A DNA stretch of 64,000 bases from assembly GCF_000167355.1 (NCBI RefSeq), contig NZ_AAEW02000004.1, positions 62,001 to 126,000 on the forward strand, given 5' to 3'. A program made the translations under genes and the position numbers. Under the pieces are notes generated by a model. That model worked only from the letters and a program-made list of their open reading frames with translations, was not told the DNA's origin and ran no database searches. Source of the DNA: Desulfuromonas acetoxidans DSM 684. GTDB lineage: Bacteria; Desulfobacterota; Desulfuromonadia; Desulfuromonadales; Desulfuromonadaceae. This document shows positions 54,491 through 63,270 of this stretch, in pieces (position 1 is the stretch's first letter; every line of letters starts with the position of its first letter).

Positions 54491-56713
54491 TTAGAAACGT
54501 CCGTACTTACGCCGCAACCGGTGGCGAACCACCTCGGCAACCGTGTTGAGAATAAAGGTCAAAATAAACAACAATACGGCGGACAGGAACAACACCCGAT
54601 ACAGCGTGTCACCATGGGGCGCTTCGGGAATTTCAACCGCGATATTGGCCGATAAAGGTCGCATGCCGTTGAAGATACTCAAGTCCATAATCGGCGTATT
54701 GCCGGTCGCCATCAACACGATCATCGTTTCACCAACCGCACGCCCCAGACCGATCATCACCGCGGCAAAGATGCCGGGGCTGGCCGAAGGCAAAACCACG
54801 CGCCATACCGTCTGCCAGCGACTGGCACCCAGCGCTAACGAAGCCGCTTTAAGACTTTGCGGAACATTGGACAGAGCATCTTCCGTAATGGTGAAAATGA
54901 TGGGGATCACGGCAAAACCAAGGGCAAACGAGATCACGATACTGTTGCGCGAGTCGTAACGCATGCCGACTTCGCTGAACAGCCACAGCTTGAAGTTGCC
55001 GTCAAACAGCAGTTGCTCGAACCAAGGGCCGAGCTGAAGAGCAATGGCAACGGCCAACACCAGTAACGGCGCCATCACGATAAATTCATGGCCGCTCTCG
55101 ACATATTTGGCCCACGGCCGGTCGCGCATCGGCTGCCACAGGATCAGCAACAGCAAAAAGACCAGCGGCACGATCAGCAGACTCAGCACAAAGCCGGGAA
55201 AGTGGGTTTCCAGTAGTGGAGCAAACCACAGCGCGGCAAGAAAACCGATGATGACCGAGGGTACCGCAGCCATGATCTCCACCGACGGCTTAATCAACTC
55301 GCGCAAACGTTTGCTGCCGAACTGACTCGTGTACACGGCACCAAGCAGTGCCAGAGGCACAGCAAAGATCATCGCGTAGAACGTGCCCTTCAAGGTGCCA
55401 TAGATCAATGGCGTCAGGCTCATTTTAGCTTCAAAGTCGTCACTGGCGGACGACGATTGCCACACCCATTCCGGCTTGGAATAACTCTCATACCACACCC
55501 TGCTGAACAGAGAACTGAAGCTGATCTCCGGGTGGGGATTGTCAATCGACCACAATGCCACCTGGCCGTTGGGCTGTAGGGCAACCAGACCATCGCCCCG
55601 CTGCGAAATATCACACATCAGCACCGGATCATTGTCGACCAGCGTCAGCAGATGACGTTCGCTGGTTGAATAATCGAGATGCACCACGCCACCGCGGCCA
55701 AGACTGACCAGTGTGCGATTACGCAGCGACGGCACCAATGCGGCAACCGGCGTATCATGACGTGACAGGGTATGGATCAACTGCAGGCGCTTATGACCAT
55801 CGCCCTCTTCGGTTGGTGTCGGAAACCACACCGTCACCAGCCCGCCATCGTCACCAACCGCCAAAGAAATTTGCCCCAGCATCAAAGCCAGCGAGGTGAT
55901 CGCGCGGCGATCGCGGAACGCCTGCAATTTATCCAGCAGAAGCGGTTCACCGGGAGTGCTGAGATCCCAGCGCAACAACGCGCCATGCGAGGTTCCGGCA
56001 TAGAGCATACTGCCGTCGGCATTCAGAGTAACAGCACTGATCGGATCAGGATGCACACCCTCCAGAACGCTGACTTCACGACTGGACTGGACATTACCGA
56101 ACAGATCCTCCTCTTCAACCTGCTGAATGATTTCCAGATCGGAACTGCCAAACTGGCGCACCAACGTGGCACCATGGTCCGACTGACGAGCAACCAGACG
56201 CTGAGCTATCTGCTGTCCCGCTTCAAACCGCCCCAGTTGGTGCAAAGCTATGTGCATGACCCGTTTGCCATGTGCATCATAGTCAATGCTGAACGCCACC
56301 TGATCCATGGACAGATGGCCATCATTCCAACTGAGCGCATAGGTACGCGTATCAATCCGTTCAACAGCCGTCACCCGCAATCCATCTTCAACGGACTCCG
56401 CTTGCAGACGTTTTAATATCAATCCGTTCTCAACATTGACGAAAGTGAACTGTCCCAGCTCATCCACCACATAGACAATTTCACGATATTCATCAACGCC
56501 GAGAGCAAAAATCTCTTTGTCCACTAACTCATCGGGCAATGCAAACCGTTTGCTCAACTCGGCCTGGGGCGCATAAAACAGCGGCAACGCCTCTTTACCG
56601 ATCAGCAATAAAATCAGGATGACGCTGGCAATCACCAGCACACCCCCGGCACGAATCCCCAGAGCCGCAAGCGAGTCGTTTCGCTTGATCTTTCGCAGAA
56701 CTTTTTTATCCAT
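54491..56713 (-). CDS. pstC: Phosphate ABC transporter permease PstC, long form with beta-propeller-like insert
   Basis: From MDKKVLRKIKRND the product has 740 residues, more than twice the usual ~310. After the first helix (ALGIRAGGVLVIASVILILLLIG) comes a ~400-residue extracytoplasmic part with WD-like repeats (ISAVTLNADGSMLYAGTSHGALLRWDL, SLALMLGQISLAVGDDGGLVTVW, LVALQPNGQVALWSID). The permease follows (LIYGTLKGTFYAMIFAVPLALLGAVYTS, MAAVPSVIIGFLAALWFAP, DALSNVPQSLKAASLALGASRWQTVWRVVLPSASPGIFA). An in-frame ATG 9 nt upstream is an alternative start. The propeller may sense or capture substrate or contact PstS. Confidence 0.92.
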   Translation of the reverse strand: MDKKVLRKIKRNDSLAALGIRAGGVLVIASVILILLLIGKEALPLFYAPQAELSKRFALPDELVDKEIFALGVDEYREIVYVVDELGQFTFVNVENGLILKRLQAESVEDGLRVTAVERIDTRTYALSWNDGHLSMDQVAFSIDYDAHGKRVMHIALHQLGRFEAGQQIAQRLVARQSDHGATLVRQFGSSDLEIIQQVEEEDLFGNVQSSREVSVLEGVHPDPISAVTLNADGSMLYAGTSHGALLRWDLSTPGEPLLLDKLQAFRDRRAITSLALMLGQISLAVGDDGGLVTVWFPTPTEEGDGHKRLQLIHTLSRHDTPVAALVPSLRNRTLVSLGRGGVVHLDYSTSERHLLTLVDNDPVLMCDISQRGDGLVALQPNGQVALWSIDNPHPEISFSSLFSRVWYESYSKPEWVWQSSSASDDFEAKMSLTPLIYGTLKGTFYAMIFAVPLALLGAVYTSQFGSKRLRELIKPSVEIMAAVPSVIIGFLAALWFAPLLETHFPGFVLSLLIVPLVFLLLLILWQPMRDRPWAKYVESGHEFIVMAPLLVLAVAIALQLGPWFEQLLFDGNFKLWLFSEVGMRYDSRNSIVISFALGFAVIPIIFTITEDALSNVPQSLKAASLALGASRWQTVWRVVLPSASPGIFAAVMIGLGRAVGETMIVLMATGNTPIMDLSIFNGMRPLSANIAVEIPEAPHGDTLYRVLFLSAVLLFILTFILNTVAEVVRHRLRRKYGRF

Positions 56714-56769
56714 AGAACTCATTCACCCGACGTACGAGGCGTCTCACCCTGAAATTTCATCAGACAGAT

Positions 56770-56798
56770 GCACCGCCCGACAAGATGCCGGGCGGTGC
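56770..56798 (-). terminator. Hairpin between pstS and pstC
   Basis: GCACCGCCCG / CGGGCGGTGC with a 9-nt loop. A strong stem after a binding-protein gene commonly lowers expression of the downstream permease genes and protects the upstream mRNA. No T-tract, so attenuation or stability rather than full termination is likely. Confidence 0.6.
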
Positions 56799-56845
56799 CA
56801 TGATCCAGCGATCAACTGTCATCCGGCATGGCCGGCAGTCAATCG

Positions 56846-57850
56846 TTAGTTTTTAACCTTGACCAATTCCTTGGCAGCAACCGGAGCCGGCAGCGGCAGG
56901 TAGCCGTCTTTAACAACGATCTGCTGACCTTCTTTGGACAAAACGAAGGTGATGAACTCGGAGATCAGCTTGGGCAGAGGCTCATTGGGCTTCTTAACCA
57001 CGTTGAGGTAAAGCATACGACCGAGCGGGTAGGTACCGTTGAGAACATTCTCGTAAGTCGGCTCGTAAGCGGTGTCACCGTCTTTTTTTGCCAGAGCGAT
57101 CGCCTTAACACCGGAGGTCTTGTAGCCAATGCCGGAGTAACCGATACCACCGAGGTCTTCAGTGACGGACAGAACAACAGAAGCGGAACCCGGCTGCTCT
57201 TTAACGGTGTCTTTATAGTCGCCTTTGAACAGGGCGTGCTTCTTGAAGTAGCCGTAGGTACCGGACGCAGAGTTACGACCGTAGATGCTGATAGGCAGGT
57301 TGGCGAACTTACCGCCCTGGCCCAAATCACCCCAGACGATGGCGTCACGAGGAGCACCGCCCTTGCGGTTTTTGGAGAAGATGGCATCGATCTGTTGCAG
57401 AGACAGTGCGTTAACCGGGTTGTCCTTGTTGACGAAAACACCCAGAGAGTCAAGAGCAACACCAATGGTGGTCGGCTTGAAGCCATAGCGCTTTTCAAAC
57501 TTCTCAATTTCGCTGCTCTTCATTTTGCGCGACATGGGACCGATCTGCGCGGCACCCTCGATCAGTGCCGGAGGAGCGGTACTGGAACCCTTGCCTTCGA
57601 TCTGAATGTTGACATTGGGATACTTGGCGCGAAACGCCTCAGCCCAGAATGTCATCAGGTTGTTGAGCGTATCGGAACCGACACTGCTCAGGTTGCCGCC
57701 GACACCTTGTACCGTGACGTAGTCCGACAGGTTCACATCGACCTTGGGTGCAGAGGCTTGACTTGGAGCCGCTGTCATCAGCATTGCTGCGACAACGGTG
57801 GCTGTTGCGGCGACCCGCTTAACAACACTTCGTACTGCCATTGTTTTCAT
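56846..57850 (-). CDS. pstS: Phosphate-binding protein PstS
   Basis: The 334-residue periplasmic protein starts at ATG 57850 behind CAAGGAGAAAC; the longer frame from 57925 lacks support. A signal peptide (VAATATVVAAMLMTAAPSQASA) is followed by GVGGNLSSVGSDTLNNLMTFWAEAF and IQIEGKGSSTAPPALIEGAAQIGPMSRKMKSSE, the phosphate-binding loops of the SphX/PstS type. NSASGTYGYFKKHALFKGDYKD follows. It heads the pstS-pstC-pstA-pstB-phoU series. Confidence 0.95.
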   Translation of the reverse strand: MKTMAVRSVVKRVAATATVVAAMLMTAAPSQASAPKVDVNLSDYVTVQGVGGNLSSVGSDTLNNLMTFWAEAFRAKYPNVNIQIEGKGSSTAPPALIEGAAQIGPMSRKMKSSEIEKFEKRYGFKPTTIGVALDSLGVFVNKDNPVNALSLQQIDAIFSKNRKGGAPRDAIVWGDLGQGGKFANLPISIYGRNSASGTYGYFKKHALFKGDYKDTVKEQPGSASVVLSVTEDLGGIGYSGIGYKTSGVKAIALAKKDGDTAYEPTYENVLNGTYPLGRMLYLNVVKKPNEPLPKLISEFITFVLSKEGQQIVVKDGYLPLPAPVAAKELVKVKN

Positions 57851-57960
57851 CCTGTTTCTCCTTGAAGTTGCGTCATCTTTAATCTCAAACCAACTGAGAT
57901 TTTCAGTGGTTTGCACCGATTTCAATCGCGGTTTAAAACTTCGCTAAAGGTGACGCTACA

Positions 57961-57989
57961 ATGTTAGGACAGGGTTAGGCTTATGTAAG
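57961..57989 (-). promoter_or_regulatory. Possible degenerate Pho box
   Basis: On the minus strand CTTACAT-AAGC-CTAACCC-TGTC-CTAACAT shows three 7-mers at 11-bp spacing, the phasing of PhoB half-sites (CTGTCAT). The match to consensus is poor. It lies about 110 bp before pstS. The rest of 57851-58064 holds no gene. Confidence 0.3.
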
Positions 57990-58064
57990 AAGGGTGCTAA
58001 GTTCTGTTGAGGGCGGGGTTAGAAAAAACAGGGGGAAATCAACAGCTTTTCCGGAAATGAGCGA

Positions 58065-58439
58065 TTATGAGGCGGCACTAGAGTCCTTTGCAGCACATCC
58101 CGGCTGTTCGGGATCAAAACAGCTGCCCCATTCGTACATCTGATCAAGAATCGGCACCACGCTGCAACCGAGTTCGGTCAGCGAATATTCCACCCGCGGC
58201 GGCACCTCGGGATACACCTGGCGAAACACCAGCCCGTCGCGCTCAAGATCGCGCAGCTGCTGGGTCAACATCTTCTGGGTAATGCGCGGCAAAAGCCGCT
58301 GCAACTGGCTGAAACGGAGAGTTTTATGCTTGAGATGCCAGAGGATTAAACTTTTCCACTTGCCACCGATGACATCGAGAGTTACCTCCACCGGGCAGCG
58401 GTATACATTTTTTTCTTCGGTCCTATCTTCACTAACCAT
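58065..58439 (-). CDS. HxlR-family transcriptional regulator
   Basis: The 124-residue winged-helix protein has the HxlR pattern: CPVEVTLDVIGGKWKSLILWHL near the N-terminus, then LRFSQLQRLLPRITQKMLTQQLRDLERDGLVFRQVYPEVPPRVEYSLTELGCSVVPILDQM. These dimeric regulators often respond to electrophiles or redox signals through a cysteine; candidates here are Cys 15 and the C-terminal cysteines. It is divergent from the reductase gene, which it probably controls through the intergenic repeats. Confidence 0.9.
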   Translation of the reverse strand: MVSEDRTEEKNVYRCPVEVTLDVIGGKWKSLILWHLKHKTLRFSQLQRLLPRITQKMLTQQLRDLERDGLVFRQVYPEVPPRVEYSLTELGCSVVPILDQMYEWGSCFDPEQPGCAAKDSSAAS

Positions 58440-58450
58440 CTATAATCTCG

Positions 58451-58510
58451 CAATAGTATCTTTTAGGTGACTACCAAACTTCAGAGTAGGTACTTGCCAA
58501 CAGTATCTTT
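58451..58510. promoter_or_regulatory. Direct repeats between hxlR-type gene and reductase
   Basis: CAATAGTATCTTT (58451-58463) and CAACAGTATCTTT (58498-58510) recur 47 bp apart in the divergent promoter region. They are candidate binding sites for the adjacent HxlR-type regulator. Confidence 0.4.
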
Positions 58511-58608
58511 CCTTTCTACACTTCTTGCACAAAAAAGAAAACCCCAGAATTTTTGGCACAGGCCGCCGCCCAAAAGAGCGCCGCCCCTGCCCCCTATTTA
58601 AGGAGAAA

Positions 58609-59601
58609 ATGATGACAACCTTTCGCGCTTTACAGGTAACCATGCCACAACCCAAACAATTTGTCCGCCAGGTGGTGGAGCGTTCGATCGATGATCTGCC
58701 CGCTGGTGAACTCCTGGTTCAGGTCGCGTATTCGTCACTGAATTTTAAGGATGCCCTGTCGGCCACGGGCAACCCTGGCGTGACCCGCAATTTTCCTCAT
58801 ACGCCGGGCATTGATGCCGCCGGAACTGTCGTTGAATGCAGTGATGGTCGCTTTGCCGCCGGCGATGAAGTGATTGTCACCAGCTATGATCTGGGCATGG
58901 AAACCGACGGTGGCTTTGCCGAAATGATTCGCGTTCCCAGTAGCTGGGCGGTGAAATTACCGTCGGGCATGAGCCTGAAACAGAGCATGATGTTCGGCAC
59001 AGCCGGACTGACGGCCGGGCTGAGCGTGCAAGAACTTGTTGAAGCCGGTGTCACCCCGGATCAGGGGGAGATTCTCGTCACCGGCGCGACCGGTGGTGTC
59101 GGCAGCCTCGCCGTGGCCATCCTCGCCAAAGCCGGATTCCAGGTCACTGCCGCCACCGGCAAAGAGTCGGAACACGCCTACCTCAAAGAGTTGGGCGCCA
59201 CATCTGTTATCAGCCGCGATGAGGTCACCGAAAACAGTACCCGGCCCATGCTCAAACCGCGTTGGGCCGGAGTGGTCGATTGTGTCGGCGGAGAGATGCT
59301 GGCCGCTGCCATCAAGGCCACCCGTTACGATGGCGTCGTCACCTGCTGCGGCCTGGTTGGCTCCCCCGACCTGCCGATCAACGTGTTCCCCTTTATTCTG
59401 CGCGGTGTACGCCTCATCGGCATCGATTCCGCCGAATGCCCCATGCCGCGTCGCCAGACCGTGTGGAACAAGCTGGCTAGCGAGTGGAGTCTGCCTCAAC
59501 TTGAGACCATGAATGATGAGATCGGCTTGGAGGGATTGGAAGAGGCGATTTCAGCCATGTTGGCCGGATCATTGAAGCGCCGTCAGATTATCAAACCCTG
59601 A
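58609..59601 (+). CDS. YhdH/AcuI-type NADPH-dependent acrylyl-CoA reductase (MDR superfamily)
   Basis: The 330-residue product starts at ATG 58609 behind AAGGAG (a second ATG follows at once). It matches the YhdH/YhfP group: VAYSSLNFKDALSATGNPGVTRNFPHTPGIDAAGTVVE, DLGMETDGGFAEMIRVP, FGTAGLTAGLSVQELVE, the NADPH-binding LVTGATGGVGSLAVAILAKAG, and GVDSAECPM appearing as GIDSAECPMPRRQTVW. AcuI reduces acryloyl-CoA to propionyl-CoA and detoxifies acrylate. The substrate here is not proven. Divergence from an HxlR regulator suits an electrophile-response enzyme. Upstream in-frame codons from 58525 lack a ribosome site. Confidence 0.88.
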   Translation: MMTTFRALQVTMPQPKQFVRQVVERSIDDLPAGELLVQVAYSSLNFKDALSATGNPGVTRNFPHTPGIDAAGTVVECSDGRFAAGDEVIVTSYDLGMETDGGFAEMIRVPSSWAVKLPSGMSLKQSMMFGTAGLTAGLSVQELVEAGVTPDQGEILVTGATGGVGSLAVAILAKAGFQVTAATGKESEHAYLKELGATSVISRDEVTENSTRPMLKPRWAGVVDCVGGEMLAAAIKATRYDGVVTCCGLVGSPDLPINVFPFILRGVRLIGIDSAECPMPRRQTVWNKLASEWSLPQLETMNDEIGLEGLEEAISAMLAGSLKRRQIIKP

Positions 59602-59625
59602 TCAGCACCAACCAAACGTGTTACC

Positions 59626-59653
59626 GGGGCGGCTAAAAACCGTTAGCCGCCCC
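59626..59653 (+). terminator. Hairpin after the reductase gene
   Basis: GGGGCGGCTAA / TTAGCCGCCCC with a 6-nt loop, 25 nt after the stop. There is no T-tract, so its terminator role is plausible but not certain. Confidence 0.55.
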
Positions 59654-59765
59654 AACGCGTTACGCCATATCATGGCAACTTTCTCATTGAACTGATCCTA
59701 ATAAAATATTGCCGTCTGATTCGTTGAGAGTGTATCATCCCTTGCAACCCCAACGACGGACGCCC

Positions 59766-62090
59766 ATGAGCATACCAACCATCCCGACATCGGCGAATCC
59801 AGCAGGTCTGCCCGTCAGCCTGCAGGGTCGACTCGAACGCACCCACCTGATCACCCGCGTTCGCTGGCAACTGATCAGCGCCATCGTCGTGTTCTGCCTA
59901 GTGGCCGAAATCATGCTGGTCTGGTCGCAATCGACGTTCGACCTGTCAATCCTTCAATACGCCCTGCTGCTCGGCACCCTCTCGACCCTCAATCTTTACA
60001 ATCTGATCTACCACTACTACTACCTTAAAATCGCTCGCTTTGCCTTTATCGACCACCTGCACATCCTGCTGGATATTTTTGTTGTCACCGTATTGATCCA
60101 CTTCACCGGCGGCGGCAACAGTTGGTTGTGGCCTCTATACCTGGTGACAACGATTGAGGCGGCCTTTTTGCTCGAAAACCGCCGTGACGTTCTCGGCATC
60201 GGTGCGCTGAACGGCCTGTTTTACGCCTGGGCACTGATCGCCGGCCATTACAACCTGCTGCCGTACATCTACCAGCCGCTTGATGGAACCCCGGCACTGT
60301 CAGAAACTTTTCTGTTGCTGCTCTGGTTGTGGGTCACCCTGCTCAATACAGCCATCGCCTTTATCTGCACTTTTCTCACCCATGCCCTGCGTCGCAAAAC
60401 TGCCGAAGCATCAACACTGGCACGCCGTCTGGGGAACTTTCTCAACCATGCCAACGACCTGATTATTCAATTTCGACCCGATGGCACCATTGATTACGCC
60501 AACCAAGCGTCACGCTCCATTCTTAACATCGATCCGGACAGCAACGAAATCAACATCAGCAGCCTGATCGACCCGACGGATCGCCCCCGCTGGCAACGCC
60601 AGGTTCTCTTGCTGGAAAACGGTACGTCCTTTCCAGCCACAGAGCTGCTTATGCGCACGAATAGCGACCAGCAAGCGATCATTCTCGACAGTAACGTTAC
60701 TCTGCTAGAAGAAAACGATGGCCAGTGGACCTTGTGGGGTATCTTTCGCGACATCACCGCCCGCCGCCAGGCCGAAGCGCGCCTTGACCAGTTGACCAAC
60801 TTTGACCAGCTCACCGGACTGGCCCACCGTTCGAATTTTATGGAGCGCGCTGAACAAGTGACCCTGATGGCCAAGCGAGAACGGAAAAACACCGCCTTTC
60901 TGATCATCAATATTGACCGCTTCAAACTGATCAACGATGCCCTGGGCAGCGCCATTGGCGACGAGGTGCTCAAAGCCGTCAGTCAACGCCTGCTCAACCA
61001 GGTCCGTGAAGTCGACGTGGTCGGCCGACTCAATGGCGATGAGTTCGTCATCATGCTGGTTAACGTCGAAAGTGCCGACATCGTTCACAACCTGGCGGTT
61101 AAAATCACCCAGGCACTCACGCCGATGATCGCCATCAACAGCCACGAGCTATTTTTGACCACCAGCACCGGTATCGCACTCTATCCTCAGGATGGCGACA
61201 CCCCGGAAGAACTGTTGAAACAAGCCGAAATCGCACTGCTGTCGGTCAAGTCCACCGGCCGTAACGGCATCCAGTTTTTTACCGACCAGATCGACCTGAA
61301 TCAAAACAGTCGTCTGCGTCTGCTCAACGGGCTTCACCTGGCGCTTCAGCAGCAACAATTTGTGCTGCATTATCAGCCCAAGGTTAATATCCACACCGGC
61401 CAGATCACGTCGGTGGAAGCCCTGATCCGCTGGAACCACCCGGAGATGGGCTGGGTTATGCCGACAGAATTTATCCCGCTGGCTGAAGAATCGGGGCTGA
61501 TCGGTATCATCGGCCGCTGGGTCCTTGAGGAGGCCTGCCGCCAATGCCTGATCTGGCAACAGCAGGGTCTACCGCCTATTCGCATGGCTGTCAACTTCTC
61601 CGGCCATCAGCTCCAGCAGGAAAGTCTGCTGAAAAGCATCACTGACGTGCTTAAAAAAACCGGACTTGCCGCCCAATGGCTGGAAGTTGAGATTACCGAG
61701 ACGGTGATCATGCAGAACCCCGAAGTCACCATCAACATCCTTCAGGCCATCCAGAAACTCGGCGTGCATATCGCCATTGACGATTTCGGCACCGGCTATT
61801 CATCTCTGGCCTACCTGAAACGGTTTCCGGTCAACACCCTGAAAATCGACCGGGCCTTTGTACGCGATATCGAACAGAGCGACACCGATGCCGCGATTGT
61901 CGGAGCGATCCTTAAAATGGGAGCCACCCTGAAACTCAACATTGTTGCCGAAGGGGTTGAAACCCATGGTCAGCGCAAGTTTCTAGAACAGCATAACTGT
62001 CATGAAATTCAGGGATTTCTCTATAGCCCGGCGGTGCCGCCGGAACGAATTGTGGAAATGGTACGCCAAGGTGAAAACGGGACAGGATAA
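59766..62090 (+). CDS. Membrane PAS-GGDEF-EAL cyclic-di-GMP protein
   Basis: From ATG 59766 the product has 774 residues (a longer start at 59709 is possible). About six membrane helices (35-215) form an uncharacterised sensor, followed by a PAS domain (about 225-345: LGNFLNHANDLIIQFRPDGTIDYANQA). The GGDEF domain has VVGRLNGDEFVIML, so the site is NGDEF rather than GGDEF and may be weak or inactive as a cyclase. The EAL domain has SVEALIRWNHP, EITETVIMQN, AIDDFGTGYSSLAYLKRFP, LKIDRAFVRDI and IVAEGVET, with phosphodiesterase residues retained. A net c-di-GMP hydrolase is likely. A structured repeat begins 10 nt after the stop. Confidence 0.93.
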   Translation: MSIPTIPTSANPAGLPVSLQGRLERTHLITRVRWQLISAIVVFCLVAEIMLVWSQSTFDLSILQYALLLGTLSTLNLYNLIYHYYYLKIARFAFIDHLHILLDIFVVTVLIHFTGGGNSWLWPLYLVTTIEAAFLLENRRDVLGIGALNGLFYAWALIAGHYNLLPYIYQPLDGTPALSETFLLLLWLWVTLLNTAIAFICTFLTHALRRKTAEASTLARRLGNFLNHANDLIIQFRPDGTIDYANQASRSILNIDPDSNEINISSLIDPTDRPRWQRQVLLLENGTSFPATELLMRTNSDQQAIILDSNVTLLEENDGQWTLWGIFRDITARRQAEARLDQLTNFDQLTGLAHRSNFMERAEQVTLMAKRERKNTAFLIINIDRFKLINDALGSAIGDEVLKAVSQRLLNQVREVDVVGRLNGDEFVIMLVNVESADIVHNLAVKITQALTPMIAINSHELFLTTSTGIALYPQDGDTPEELLKQAEIALLSVKSTGRNGIQFFTDQIDLNQNSRLRLLNGLHLALQQQQFVLHYQPKVNIHTGQITSVEALIRWNHPEMGWVMPTEFIPLAEESGLIGIIGRWVLEEACRQCLIWQQQGLPPIRMAVNFSGHQLQQESLLKSITDVLKKTGLAAQWLEVEITETVIMQNPEVTINILQAIQKLGVHIAIDDFGTGYSSLAYLKRFPVNTLKIDRAFVRDIEQSDTDAAIVGAILKMGATLKLNIVAEGVETHGQRKFLEQHNCHEIQGFLYSPAVPPERIVEMVRQGENGTG

Positions 62091-62100
62091 CAATTCGGGA

Positions 62101-62429
62101 CTGCTAAACGGGATGGCTTGGCTGCTGAATAACACACGACTGCAGGGCGGGCATCGTCCCGCCCGTTTGATCGGTGCCACACCAGAGATAGAGCGCGACT
62201 GAAGATTGTTATCAACGTTTTACGCCAAAGATGATGCGTTGCACGATTCGTCGACCTAAAGGGCGACGAGCCGAACCTGTGACGCATAACGGAAACAGAC
62301 GCATTGTCGGTTGATCTGAGGGCCAGGAGGTTTTCAGCCGGTTTTTGCATCCTTTTGAGCGGCCAGTCAAAAGTATGTCGCCTGCCGGGACGAAACCCGG
62401 CGACCTTGACTTTGATCTTCAATGGTTCG
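62101..62429 (+). repeat. 329-bp structured repeat, copy A
   Basis: It matches 62849-63177 with the same length. Four hairpins are visible: GGGCGGG/CCCGCCC (62145-62164), CGTCG/CGACG (62249-62268), CTTTTGA/TCAAAAG, and GCCGGG/CCCGGC followed by GACCTTGACTTTGATCTTCA. No coding potential is conserved between copies. Confidence 0.75.
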
Positions 62430-62848
62430 TCACTCGGAACTGACCGCTCTGGCAAACTTCATCCGTTCGCAATGGTGGTACCCACATGACGTGGGCTTCC
62501 GCGCCCACACCTCGGGCCACATTTTGCGTCGACAAAAGTGGCGCAAAATCGACTCCCAAGGGGTTGTCATCAATCAGCCTTCACGGAGTTGTTGCAGATC
62601 TTTTTCACGTCAGCGGCGTTATCGGTCGTCGCCATAGAACGACTATAGCTCCTCCCTCTGCCTTGCTGACGCAAAAAATCTCACGCAACACCTCTCGTTC
62701 CTCTGATCAATAACAACCCCATTGCGCCCTTACGGGTTCCCTCTCTGCGTTCACTAACACCGCGATGTCGGCAAAACTCGCCCAGTCGGCATCAGTCCTC
62801 AAACAGGTTGCCGACAACCATCGCGCTGACCGTTCTCTTCGTTCGGCG
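62430..62848. other. Non-coding spacer between repeat copies
   Basis: I see no gene here. There is a palindromic GTGGG...CCCAC stretch (near 62509-62526) and an inverted pair TTTTGCG...CGCAAAA around 62523-62550. Short open frames have no ribosome sites or recognisable products. Confidence 0.5.
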
Positions 62849-63177
62849 CTGCTGAACGGGAGGGCTTGGGTGCTAAATGACACTCTGCCGCAAGGGTGGG
62901 CACCGTCCCACCCGCTTGAGCGGGGCAACACCAGAGATAGAGCGCGACTTAAGATTGTTATCACGGTTTTACGCCAAAGCTGACGAAGAGCACGATTCGC
63001 CGACCTAAAGGGCGGCGAGCCGAAGCTGTGAAACATCACGGAAACAAACTCAGTGTCGGTGGATTCAGGTTCAGGAGAAGTTCAGCTGGTTTTTGCGTAC
63101 TTTTGAGCGGCTAGTCAAAAGTATGTCGGCCGCCGGGACGAAACCCGGCGACCTTGACTTTGATCTTCAGTGGTTCG
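62849..63177 (+). repeat. 329-bp structured repeat, copy B
   Basis: The first hairpin reads GGGTGGG/CCCACCC (62894-62913) where copy A has GGGCGGG/CCCGCCC. The second reads CGCCG/CGGCG (62998-63017) where copy A has CGTCG/CGACG. Both are compensatory changes. The last two hairpins have identical stems. Confidence 0.75.
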
Positions 63178-63218
63178 CAATTCAGAACGAATCGCGCGGA
63201 TGTTCATTGCATTCGGTG

Positions 63219-63244
63219 CTGCTGAACGGAAGAGCGTGGCTGCT
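63219..63244 (+). repeat. Start of a third, truncated copy of the 329-bp repeat
   Basis: CTGCTGAACGGAAGAGCGTGG matches the first bases of copies A and B, then similarity stops shortly before the end of the CvfB-like gene. Confidence 0.55.
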
Positions 63245-63270
63245 ATCCCCGAAGGACAGCGTTCAACAAA

